A stretch of 64,000 bases of DNA from Pelomyxa schiedti (lineage: Eukaryota > Evosea > Pelobiontida > Pelomyxidae). The DNA lies in the NCBI GenBank assembly GCA_020536535.1, contig JAHLWZ010000498.1, forward strand, positions 17,449 through 81,448, read 5' to 3'. The position numbers and the translations under genes were made by a program. Shown here piece by piece: positions 35,977 through 45,897 of this stretch (the stretch's first letter is position 1; each line of letters begins with the position of its first letter). The notes under the pieces were generated by a model, which was given only the letters and a program-made list of their open reading frames with translations, had not been told where the DNA came from and made no database searches.

Positions 35977-36565
35977 CTTGGTTGTTGTTTATGCAAAAAC
36001 CTTATTGGCTTGTGCTTGGTCTTCAAGAGGAGACTTACGGTAAGCTTATTGTTTGAAGTGCAAAAAGAAACCAAAAAGGGCATATCTGGAGCCCAAGCAC
36101 AAGCAAGCAGGAGGAACACTCTGGGGGGTCTCAACCCCCCAAGTAAGTGCCCCAATCAAATTACGTTCCACTCTTCTGACTTCCCTTCACATATACTCTG
36201 GTGAACTTGAGGATCCTTCAGGAACAAACACCGCACACAGGTAAATTCAACCCCCACTTATAAACAACACTCACTTTTCCCCAGAGAGGCTGAGGCTGAG
36301 GCTGAGGCTGATTCCGCAGATGAAGATGATTACGACCTACGATTTTTCCGGCTCTTTGCGGTTCTTGAGGCTCTTTCTCTGAGTTCTTACGCTCTTTCCG
36401 CACCAACACCCACCCTCCAGCAGTCTTGTTACCCCACATTCGCCGTTACAATAAAAAAGACTTTTTCTCTACACATGCATTTTTTCAACAGAAAAAAATT
36501 ACTGGCACAATTTTATGGGGCAAATCTTTATGTACAATGGTTTTGTTATGGGGGACCAATGGTGT
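35977..36565. other. About 590 bp with possible small plus-strand exons; no firm gene
   Basis: Plus-strand pieces with plausible splice sites read LNPP ... TNTAH ... then an EAEAEAEAD run encoded by a GAGGCT repeat (36286-36311), followed by a motif-poor tail and an AATAAA (about 36449). No start codon or homology supports a gene. The stretch lies upstream of the F-box-like gene and may contain its promoter. Confidence 0.3.
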
Positions 36566-39148
36566 TTAATCCAACACTACAAGAGAGCCTTTCTTTCTCC
36601 AGTGCTCTCTTAGTGGGAATTTGAAAGAACGTTTCATTACCCAGAAGTGTTTGAGGCGAGACCACAAGTGGAAATCTCCGACTAGAAGAAGCAATAGCAG
36701 GGCAAAGAGAACAACTAGCATAGGTGCAAAGGCCTGAAAAATGTTAATAACTGGGCATTGGTGGTGATTTACCTCCACATAGAATTTTATTCTCTTGGAG
36801 CCCTCTAATTTAAGGCAAAGTAGAATCTCAATGGCAATGAAAGGGCACAATGCCAGAAAAACTATCATCAACAGGCCAGAGCTCACCCAGTTTGGATTCC
36901 TTAGGATTGAATTAAAAGGGTGTTGCTTGTAATTTGATACGCACTGATAAAAGTGAACATCGCACAGTGTGAATGCACTCACAAAAGCACCTGCGTTCAT
37001 GATCCACAGCGGAGAAAATACTGCCCAAGATCCCCACTGAGTTATTCCTTGCAATCTCAGCATGGACATGATCTAGTAGCATTAGTAATTGACATCAATT
37101 AAAGAGGGGAGTACCAAAAAGACAAATATGGCTGTTGAGCAACCAGCTAAGGAGAGTTTGAGAACCTTATTTTCAAGATCCTTTACAATGACCTCTCGTA
37201 CAAAAATAATAATTATCAGTGCATTTGCAATAAGAAGTGGGGCAAAGGTGAAGCATAAGCCATACGCAAACACACCCACCTGGCACATTTTAATTCCGAA
37301 CTCCCCAAGGAACAGCAAAATACCTCAAGATAAATGCAGGCCAGCGGAGGAAACAGGGTCATTATAATCGTCAGGGAGAACCATATGGTGCACTCCACCT
37401 AGAGAGGCTTACATGGTTGACACTGGCATTAGGAATACCTTATCATCACTGAAGCAGGAACAAAACAAGTTAATCCAACCGAATAAGCAGCGCGACATAA
37501 ACTCTTTGTCCATGAAGTCCCTCACAAAGAAGTACCACCACAGTGCTGTGGATCCAAGCACCATTAATGTGATGAACCAGCAAGGTATAAAGACTAGACC
37601 CCTGTTTATTTGTTTAGATTTGGCTTTTGTAGGACTCCAAACCAGTTCCACTCTATGAATTTATCCATTTTCAACACAGTAAAGCAACCGAGGAGAAGCC
37701 ACAATATTACACTGGCGTAGTCAACAAGTGGAGAATTAAATAGCCGCAGGAAGAATACAAATTTATATGAAACCATTTCCTTTTCCTGTTAGGAGAAAGG
37801 ACAATGAATAGATTGCAATACTTTCAAATCGAGAAGTTTCTCTTCAAATAAAAAGTTTAACTGCAATGCATGTTAAAGGTAGGTAGGCAACAGTAATTTG
37901 TAATTGCCTGTTTGTATTCGTCATATTCCTGCTGTTCGGCTTCTGTTGAACCTTGCACCTAGGAAGAAGTCAGAGAATATATATTTTTTCTTTATTTAAA
38001 AAAGGCATACCACACGCCGTCTGTGTGACATCTTCCACTTGCGAATTAACCATTTTGTTTTATACAACTGCTTATAATCTCTGTTTTCCATGCAAATATC
38101 GGTTTCCTAAAATCCTTTATAAACACTTTTGGGTGGTTTGTTATTGTCTGGACACACATCGATTTCAGGGGTCAATTCAGCCAAACATATTTCCCGCCAA
38201 AGTCTGTGATCTTCAGAAGCATCCCTCCAGCGATGTGACACAAGCGTAACTGGAATAGTTATTTGCACTGATTAAAAAAAACCTCAAGAAAGAAACCTGA
38301 ACAAAGGTCTTGCATCCCCAAAAATGAGAATATAAGCATGCAAATTTCGTAAGGTATTATTTGTAAAGGATCCTGAAAACCTTGAGTATATAGGCAAAAC
38401 CCAAAAGACTGATTCACACCATCGCATTTCGTAACCTCCTCCTCTGCTCACAGGAATCAGAACCGTAACGCAAGTGACCTCTTTTTGCAGTTCTTTTGCT
38501 TGTTGGTGTCGTCGGGGGAGTAAGAGGGATTGCGCTCGTAATGACAGGTATCAGCTCATTTCCCAAAACGGTAATACCCCCAGAAGAAGTTGACGACGAC
38601 GTACTCGTTGTAGTGGTGGTCGTTGTGGTTGTAGTTGAATTTGAAAACCCCGTGGATGCACTGCAAGGAGCTTCACAGTATTGAGTGGTGTCACCGCCAT
38701 AATAATCGTCATCACATTGCTTCTGGAAATCGTCGTCATCATCAGCAGGGTCGTATTCGCCGTCCTCCTCCTCGTCGTCGTCCGAGTCGCTTCGTTTGCG
38801 AGAGCGCCCGCGCCGTTTTCCACGGGGCGCGGCGGCGCCGGCGGCCGTGTCGAGAGCAGTGAGCAGCGATTCCGGGGGCGAAGCGGCGGCCAGCACGCCG
38901 TCGAACACGTCGAGGATGTGGCTGGAGAAGCTGTGGGAAGCGTCGCTTTTCGGCGGCGGGCTGGAGTGCGCCGACTGACGCGTGGCGTAGCGAGACGACG
39001 AAGGCGACGGCGACGGCGACGGGGACGGGGAAGGAGACGAGTCGTGGGAGGAGATTAGAAGTGCATTTTCCGTGTCGTCGCCCACGTCGTCGTTGCTGCT
39101 GCTACTGATAAAGCTAACAACCGAGTGCAGCGCCCCTTCCATCATCAT
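36566..39148 (-). CDS. Disordered N-terminus + F-box + TMEM185-type multipass membrane protein
   Basis: The start is taken at 39148 (MMMEGALHSVVSFISS). The first 245 residues are disordered: an SPSPSPSP run, an Asp/Glu block and a Thr run. An intron at 38373-38419 joins RRRLRNAM in phase 0 to an F-box, DPLQIIPYEICMLIFSFLG then LVSHRWRDASEDHRLW (about 38372-38170). After YKQLYKTKWLIRKWK, the C-terminal half has about eight helices, including VLKMDKFIEWNWGLVFIPCW, LRLQGITQWGSWAVFSPLW and IAIEILLCLKLEG, the Tmemb_185A signature of two [20 protein letters not shown]-type repeats. It ends WRKKGSLVVLD at 36566. An F-box on a polytopic membrane protein suggests an SCF receptor anchored in a membrane. 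One donor near 37910 appears to be GC rather than GT. Confidence 0.7.
39001..39042 (-). repeat. GGCGAC hexamer repeat encoding Ser-Pro
   Basis: Tandem GGCGAC/GGGGAC units on the plus strand. Read on the minus strand they encode the SPSPSPSP run in the disordered N-terminus of the F-box/TMEM185 gene. It is short and in frame, so length variation would keep the frame. Confidence 0.8.
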
Positions 39149-39478
39149 CCGATCAAAAAATGCGGAAGGAAAAAAAAAGGGGGGAATAATAATGGCCTGT
39201 TTTGGCCAACTATTCTGCCGGGTCAAGTAGTATCAACTTAAATCCTTGAGCTCATTCTGGGGAAACCCAGAGGCTTCGACGAAAACCAGGGCCGGTACTC
39301 AAACAAAAGTAACCACAGCAATTATAAGAGGTATAAAGTTACTTTTTCTTCTTGTAATACCAATTGGTGAGGGTCCAACAGTCAAGATACAACTGAGCAG
39401 AACACACTGACCAGATAACCTACTGTAGTGAAAAGGCTCCACATCAAGCCCGTCAGGGAATGAAAATTATACCGGAAT
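39149..39478. other. Intergenic stretch, nothing supported
   Basis: About 330 bp separate the start of the F-box/TMEM185 gene from the stop of the next minus-strand gene. An A run (about 39170-39178) lies just upstream of the F-box/TMEM185 start. No other feature is seen. Confidence 0.4.
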
Positions 39479-41007
39479 TTAAGGCCTTTTGTTTGCTTCT
39501 GGAGGTCCAATCATCGGTCTCTTCCTTGAAGTCTCTTGCAGTTCACTGTTTGAATCATCCTTTTACAGTGTCAAGAGGGAAAAAGATAGGAAAAGGGTAC
39601 ATACTTGCGTCGGTGTAACCTCCGGCTGAGACCGGTAACATAGAACCTCATTATAGTGGAATCGTTCTGAATGTCTTCGCCACAAGAGATTAGTTTCAAT
39701 AGTGACCCATTTGGTCACTTTTGGCATGAGCCCTTGCATGACTGCCTGCCTTGTAGAATGTTTCCTTCATTTTCTCCTTTGGAATATATTTTCTTGAACC
39801 GCGGAGAAAATTTCTGAGACAACAAGATTTTAGGCTGTTCTCCACAGATGACGGATAAGCGATCAAGCCCAAGCACAGGAAAATTTAATTCCGATCAAAG
39901 GCGTCCTCAATAACCTCCAATAGCAGAAACTCCACGGTTATCAGGGAGGAAAATTCCCAAGTCTTCTTGACCTGCTCGTGGCACAAGCGTCTTTGCAAGA
40001 GTTATTATTAGAATGTACATTGTGTGTCAGAATCAAAGAATACTTCCCGTGCTCACCTCCTGAGTCTTCTGCACCCTCAGTGGGTTCTTTGTGTCCCATA
40101 CCCAGACTCTTGAGACAGTACTCCATGAGGGCCTTCCTATTCTGATCGTCAAGCTTCTCAAGCATCAAGTCGGAATATACCAATTGATCTCCACCATGGC
40201 CCAGGTCAATGATATTATCTTCCATAGTAACTGTTGTAGTCAGTAGAACATGAAGGAGAGGCGCTGGAAGAAAATGGGTTGAGCTTCTTCTGTGCATACT
40301 CAGGACTTTGGAGCAAATCACTTAGTTCGAACAATCTTTCTAATGCAGTCATTTGATCCCTGCACATGTGTTTGTTCCTCTTCTACGTCTTCAATCATAT
40401 GCAGAACCTTCTCCAGGATCCTATCTGTATAATGTACCAGATACGAATCGACAAGGTCCACCCCGTTCTATGAGAGGTGTCAGGTACTCACAGCATTGGT
40501 TAAGGTCTTCTCCTTCCAACATTCTCTGGTATCTTAGTTGCCATTTGTTGGGACATGAGGCCTTCCCACCATGAATCCAAACACACAAGAGAAGTGGCCA
40601 ACCGAGAAAGACCTTGTGCCTGAACGAACGAGCAGAAGTACTTCAACACACTTGGTCACAATGTCATGCCTCTGGCTCGCACTCAGAGTTGTTTCAAACA
40701 ACTCCCTTATGCAATGTTTTTGCACCCAGCTATTCCGCAAGAAGGATAAGAGCGAGGTAGTCGAGTTTGCTGTGGCTACGGAAACCACAACAACGGCCGA
40801 GAGCTGGCGTGACCGTGACTTGAACTTCTGGCCCAAATGAGCTGGGGAAATGCCATCGCCGTTGGCACTCCGACTCACGATTTCCTTAATGCTCACACCA
40901 TCGAGAAAGTAGTCTGACTGACAACTGCTGTGCGCGTCGAAGAGAGCGAATGCGTGGCAGGACTGTCTCATTCTGGCCTCCGCCTGAATTCTAAAGCAGC
41001 CGATCAT
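39479..41007 (-). CDS. Multi-exon gene of unknown function
   Basis: The start is proposed at 41007 (MIGCFRIQAEARMRQ). The first long exon runs to about 40545 and reads well in LRNSWVQKHCIRELFETTLS. Later exons read RILEKVLHMIEDVEEEQ, QMTALERLFELSDLLQSPEY, MEDNIIDLGHGGDQLVYSDL, KWVTIETNLLWRRHSERF and, after an intron at about 39560-39604, DDSNSELQETSRKRP with the stop at 39479. The text is clearly protein-like and helical in the middle, but no domain is recognised and several junctions (about 40540-40400 and 40270-40240) are ambiguous. It could also be two genes. Confidence 0.4.
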
Positions 41008-41222
41008 TTTCCAGAAGTACGAAGTACAGCGAAACAAAACGGGGTGTTTACGTAAACAATTGCAGTTGGTCGTGGTCAAGTAGAGGCACAACGGAGTGTG
41101 TGGGTGGGGGCGAAAATGGTACGTTGGCTGTCCTTGTTGGTGTTCCGTTCTTCGTTCCACGTGACCGACGCGAGTAATACTGTATGTGCAGTTAAAACTC
41201 TTTTTTTCGTTTTGGTGCTTTT

Positions 41223-41724
41223 TTAATACTTCGGTCTTTGTCTTTTTTTTTTTTGTTTCAACACTAAAATATGCCTGTTGAGCACCTAATGCACTAAATA
41301 CAGGAGGCAGAATGGACATTATTCACAGGCATGAGACCAGCATTCCCCTGTCAGGATTGTTGTTTTGGCTTTTGGTTGTACCTTTTTGCTGCTGCCTCTG
41401 AAGTTGAGCCAAGTAACACCATTCTCTCAGAGATTTGACACTAACATCTGTAAAATATTCATCTGATATATATCTCCAGATGCTGAATGAGGTGCCTGAA
41501 AAACTCTCAGTCTGTGTTGTCCAAATCAAGCCCACAGTGTCTCTTACCTGAGAAGTCAACCTCCTCAAAACCAGTTTCCTACCAACTCCAGAAACCAACC
41601 ATCACTTGGGTTTACTGCCACTTACAAAGATTGTACATTACAATAGATGATACAGCAAAAACTTCCAAGTTGAGTACCTGGGCTCAAATCCACTACAGAG
41701 GAAAAAGTGTGCTTCTATCTCCAT
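41223..41724 (-). CDS. Small basic protein, unknown
   Basis: Four short exons can be joined in phase from MEIEAHFFLCSGFEPR (41724) through KLVLRRLTSQ, then MLVSNLSENGVTWLNFRGSS, to a Lys/Arg-rich end (QKKKRQRPKY, stop 41223). Introns are about 90-100 nt, longer than the local norm. No family is recognised. The consistent phases are the only support; parts could instead be untranslated sequence of a neighbour. Confidence 0.3.
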
Positions 41725-41996
41725 ATTAAGTTATAATCTCATTTTAGTAACTTGAGAAATATTTTGTAGAAGAAGTAAAAAAAAACCATGTAAAAGTTGC
41801 TTAAACCTAAAAAAATACTTAGGACTTTTGTTTCAAAAGAACACATGATTGTCACTAAGTTACATTTTGAGCTCAAACAATACTTTATTGTGGATATTCA
41901 AGTATCAGTCAGAGGTAACATTACCCACAATACTCTTGTATCTTATTTCCCTCAGCATCAACAGTTCTTGTGGGGATTGCTAGGGAGAGTTACCTT

Positions 41997-42468
41997 CTAG
42001 GTATGTTTATGTTCCTCAACTTGCATCTTACTCTCTTCTAACATCACCACAGATGCTTCCTCAACTATGGCATCTGAAGCTTCTTCTAGAGCATCCCTAA
42101 ATACAATTGCTTTTTCAAAAGAAAATTCCTTTTGTTTCTTCCCTCTAACCAAGTGAAGCAGCCAATTGGGTCTATTTTGGGTGTTGTGATCAAGATCTTC
42201 TTCCTGCATAAAACAAGGGAAAAAATTGATTACCAATTTCATTTTTTTCCAAAAAACACCAAGATGAACCTACAAGCCAACTTTGGGGGGCAAACACTCA
42301 AGCACAGCATAGTATGCCAAACAAACAGTAACCCCACCAAGCACAAACACCAACACAGCAGCACTATTAAATCGCTTTTCGTCGTTTGGGAAAAAAAAAA
42401 AAAACGAAACCCGTTAATAACCTCGTTAGACACACCCGAAATTCCTGCACTCGAATAGCACGAGCCAT
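41997..42468 (-). CDS. Small single-pass membrane protein, overlapping the MORC 5' end on the opposite strand
   Basis: A possible start at 42468 ([11 protein letters not shown]) joins, through an intron at about 42375-42434, to RFNSAAVLVFVLGGVTVCL, one clear transmembrane helix followed by ECLPPKVGL. A further intron (about 42268-42203) leads to EEDLDHNTQNRPNWLLHLVR and an acidic helix ending EEHKHT at 41997. An AATAAA on this strand lies about 110 nt downstream. The length, about 110 residues with an N-terminal single helix, recalls small mitochondrial or ER factors, but no family is recognised. The start exon is antisense to MORC coding sequence, so the true start may differ. Confidence 0.42.
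42391..42404 (+). repeat. Poly(A) run of 14
   Basis: Fourteen consecutive A on the plus strand, directly upstream of the first certain MORC exon and inside the presumed intron of the opposite gene. It is one of several long A/T runs near gene starts in this window. Confidence 0.9.
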
Positions 42469-45400
42469 CGCTGGGCATTTGGAGCTATCGCCGAGCTAAT
42501 CGACAACGCACGCGACGCCGAAGCGACGCGTTTCGACGTGGATGTTTCGTCCTACACGCACTATTCGCCCGATGGCTCCTCGTCAAAGCCCGGCAGAAAA
42601 ATGTTGGTGTTCACCGACAATGGGAAAGGTTAGTAGGGTTTTTTTTTTTTTTTGGATTGTTGTAGATATGCAGTGGTAACTGGTTTGTTAGGGATGTCTC
42701 CTTCTGGTACTCACTTGTGCTTATCTTTTGGGCATTGTGACAAGGTAGGATGATTGTGGGCTTTGGGAAGGAAATGGAAACCATTCAACAGGTGATCACT
42801 GGAGATTATGTACCTATTGGGCACTATGGAAATGGTTTCAAGTCTGGCACAATGCGCCTTGGCTCAAGTGCTGTTGTTTTCACAAGAAACGGGGAATACA
42901 AGACCATTGGCCTCTTGTCCCAGGTATGCAGTTTGAGACTGATACCACCACTAAGTTTGCTTGCAGACATTTCTGGAGGACATTCATGCTGAGGAAGTGC
43001 TAGTACCACTTTGCTCTTGGCCCGATAAGCATCCTTGCACACCTTCCAGCGTTTCTCGTGATGACTTAAATGTACAGTAATAGCACATCTCAGCCCATGA
43101 CTAATTTAGACTACAGGCAATATTAAAGTATAGTCCCTTCAGGACCGTTACTGAGCTTGAGCAACAATTTACACCCAACCACGGAACAAGAATATGTATT
43201 TTATTCCTCCATTTACCTGAGTATTCAAAGTACAAAGTTGTTTATGAGCTGAAACAAGACCAAGAAGGCGACTTGGAGTTTAACTTTGATCGCCAAGATG
43301 ATATCATACTTGTTGATCTGACAGTATCTGCTGGGTAAGAGGGTGTTAGCCAAAGCCAGACGAATTTATGGTGATAATAGGATGCGTGAACTGGAAGTAG
43401 AAAGGCCCAAAGACTACCTTATAGCTTTCCGTATATTTGCCCTCGACAAATACAATTTACCTCATTAAACTCTTTCCCTTAAGCAACATCCATGGAGCGT
43501 TACTCTTTGCGAGCGTACTGCAGTGTCCTCTACTTGAATTCGAAGATGTTTATTTTCATCAGAAACCATAAAGTTCATTCAATTAACTGGAGTTTGACGT
43601 TATTCAAGTATGCTATACTTCCAAATAATAATGCTCATTGTCACAAAGGCCAATGTCAATGAATTACCATCAAATTGGAAAAGACGGGGTTCCTATTCTT
43701 TTTGGCTTCAATAGGAAGAATAAACACGAATGTGGTGCCTTCATTTACCACAGGTCACGTCTTATCCTTATGTACCAGCGATACGGCATTCAGGTATGGC
43801 AACAACAACCTGGTGTGTTGTTCATCCACACCTTTAGAATAATCCCGATTCAAGAGGGCTTGCTGTTATAGCTGTGGTAGGTTAATTTACTTCGTTACGG
43901 ATATGTACTTACTTTGCCTATTCAGGTTAACTGTGATTATCTGAAACCCACACACAATAAACAAGATTTCATTCTAGACCCACAGTTTCGTCTTCTTACA
44001 ACAAATCTAGCAACCAAGCTTTCCCTCTACTGGTAATCTCCCTAAGTCAGGGTAATATCAAAGTAAAATTTCTCCTACAGGAACTACTGGTTTAAAAAGC
44101 CAATTCTAGGGTTTTTTTTCAACAAAATGAGCCACATGTGTGAAAAAGGTCTTTCCCATCCTTACATTAGTCACTGTGCCAACATTTTCTAGGTCCGTTT
44201 TGGTTACAATGTTCCATATGTACAAAGTGGAGGAGAGTTGCTCGGCATTGTTCAAAGTATCAAGATGATGTATGAGTTAACCTCCAAATGAAAATGAAAG
44301 ATTGTAACATTTCACAGTGGTGTTGTCGTTCGAATGAAGACACGAGGTTCAACACCTGTGATAAACCAGAGGAATCTCCCTTGCCGTGCTCTGAAACACC
44401 AAGGTACCCAAAGACATTTTTTGTCACAGACCTCCTCTCACTTCAAAAAAAAAAAAAAAAGCCCTTGGGTACAGTGCACAAAATGCAAAAAATATAGGAA
44501 AATGGCTATAACAACAAATCTTAACACGATCCCAGAGGATTGGACTTGTGCGGACAATGTTGGGCTGTTTTTCAATAGGTAGCAATGCTACTTCGTACTT
44601 GTTTGGACTGATCAATTAATATCAGATGTTCTGATCCTCAAGAGTGCGAGCAGTGGGCCATCGAATTTGAGCTTGGTGTGTTAGAAGTAGCAGGTCCGGA
44701 GTGGAAGCCCAGAGCTCTTCCAAGAATTGCAGTAAATATCGAGCTTAATCTAGTTCTATTGTCCATAACACAATATAGGAAGCAACCGATTTTACTCGCA
44801 GACTTTCTATTACAGCAGCAAAGAAAGAGGCCAAGGCCAAGGCCACTGGGAAGGGGAAAGGGAAAGGGAAAGGGAACAGGACAGGAAGAACTCGTACCAG
44901 GACCAAAGCCAAAACACGTGATTCCTCTTCCTCTCCGTCTTCATCCTCGGACTCCTCGTCCTCCTCTTCTTCTTCCACGTGCTCTTCCTCCTGTTCATCA
45001 TCCTCCTCCTCATCGTCCTCTTCTGATGAGGGGAGTGGACACAAGAGGAGCAAACGCAAGAAGTCACGCAGGAAAACAGGGTCCTCACCAACAGCTAAGA
45101 AATCAAGGCAAGAAGACCCTACTGGCTCCAATGGCACTGAGAATCCTGCAGACAAACCCATAGAAGTAATTCCTCCCGCTTCCGCATCATCATCCACCTC
45201 CCAGTCATCAACTCCAGCAACTTCGTCAGTGGTGGTGGTGAGTGCAAGTGCCACTCCTGTCAAGTCGTCCACGACAGAAGAGAGACGCCCACGCATTGTT
45301 GTCATCAAACCGGAGTTCAAACTTTCTCCATCGGTTGCTGCGCAAAAAGACCCGTCTCCCAACGTTCCCGTTCTGGGTGGTGCTGACTCTGATCCAGCAC

Positions 45401-45770
45401 TGACGTATGTCCAAACAACATCCCAGGCCATCACCATGATAACTAACATTACCCAAATAGAGACGCTAGGGTGAAACAACTCACGGCCGAAGTTGTGGCA
45501 CTGCGAATGCAACTCTTGGAGAGAGACCAAGAGCTCATTTCTGTAAAGAAGATGTTGCACCTCGAGCAGACAAAGACGTTCACGTTGCAGGCCGACTTGG
45601 ACAAGACCAATTCGCTTCTGCAGCTCTCCCGTGCATCCATAGAGACCCTCAAGAAGAGATGCGAGACCTCCTTCCAGCAGCAACCCGTGATGCTACAACA
45701 ATCAGTCCCTGTTGTGCTCCAGTACCACCCGGTCTCAGTCTCAACATCCCCCTCCCCATCCAGGCTCTAA
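42429..45770 (+). CDS. MORC-family GHKL ATPase with CW zinc finger and C-terminal coiled coil
   Basis: The first certain exon starts at 42429 after an acceptor and reads [20 protein letters not shown] then DNARDA, the MORC N-box. FTDNGKG plus [18 protein letters not shown] (second GHKL box) and [20 protein letters not shown] complete the ATP site. The following domain reads through RPKDYLIAF and [17 protein letters not shown] finger begins [13 protein letters not shown] (about 44462) and includes WTC and a Cys in the next exon (about 44630-44680). Then come a GKGKGKG tract (44851-44880), a long Ser run and a 75-residue coiled coil (about 45470-45690), ending SPSPSRL. MORC proteins compact chromatin and silence genes; CW fingers often bind methylated histone H3K4. 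The first exon with the ATG is not resolved (candidate ATG 42264). Confidence 0.88.
44851..44880 (+). repeat. GGGAAA tandem repeat encoding Gly-Lys
   Basis: Tandem GGGAAA units in frame encode GKGKGKGKG in the linker of the MORC protein. It is followed by Ser-encoding TCC/TCT runs (about 44925-45030). The 312-codon open frame on the opposite strand here is a shadow of these repeats. Confidence 0.85.
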
Positions 45771-45897
45771 TTCCCTGTTAATACCCCCAAAACCCCCTCT
45801 GCGTTCCAAAACGCAACGTGTCTTTTCATAACCATCATCAAACAGAGTCTTTTGTTTTCTTTTTGCCAAAAAGTTGTGAATTCGGTTTGTTTGTTGT

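Noticed and set aside
38414-39226. Stand-alone acidic/Thr-rich protein ending at 38414
   Set aside because: The phase-0 donor at 38419 and acceptor at 38373 join it to the F-box exon, so it is the N-terminus of the larger gene.
40534-41010. RasGEF-like domain in the unknown minus-strand gene
   Set aside because: A few residues (LRNSW, QRML) recall RasGEF helices, but the order and spacing do not hold, so no family was assigned.
44745-45683. 312-codon open frame on minus opposite the MORC tail, with long Glu/Asp runs
   Set aside because: It is the complement of Ser and Gly-Lys repeats in the MORC coding frame. The plus strand has the CW finger, coiled coil and consistent splicing.
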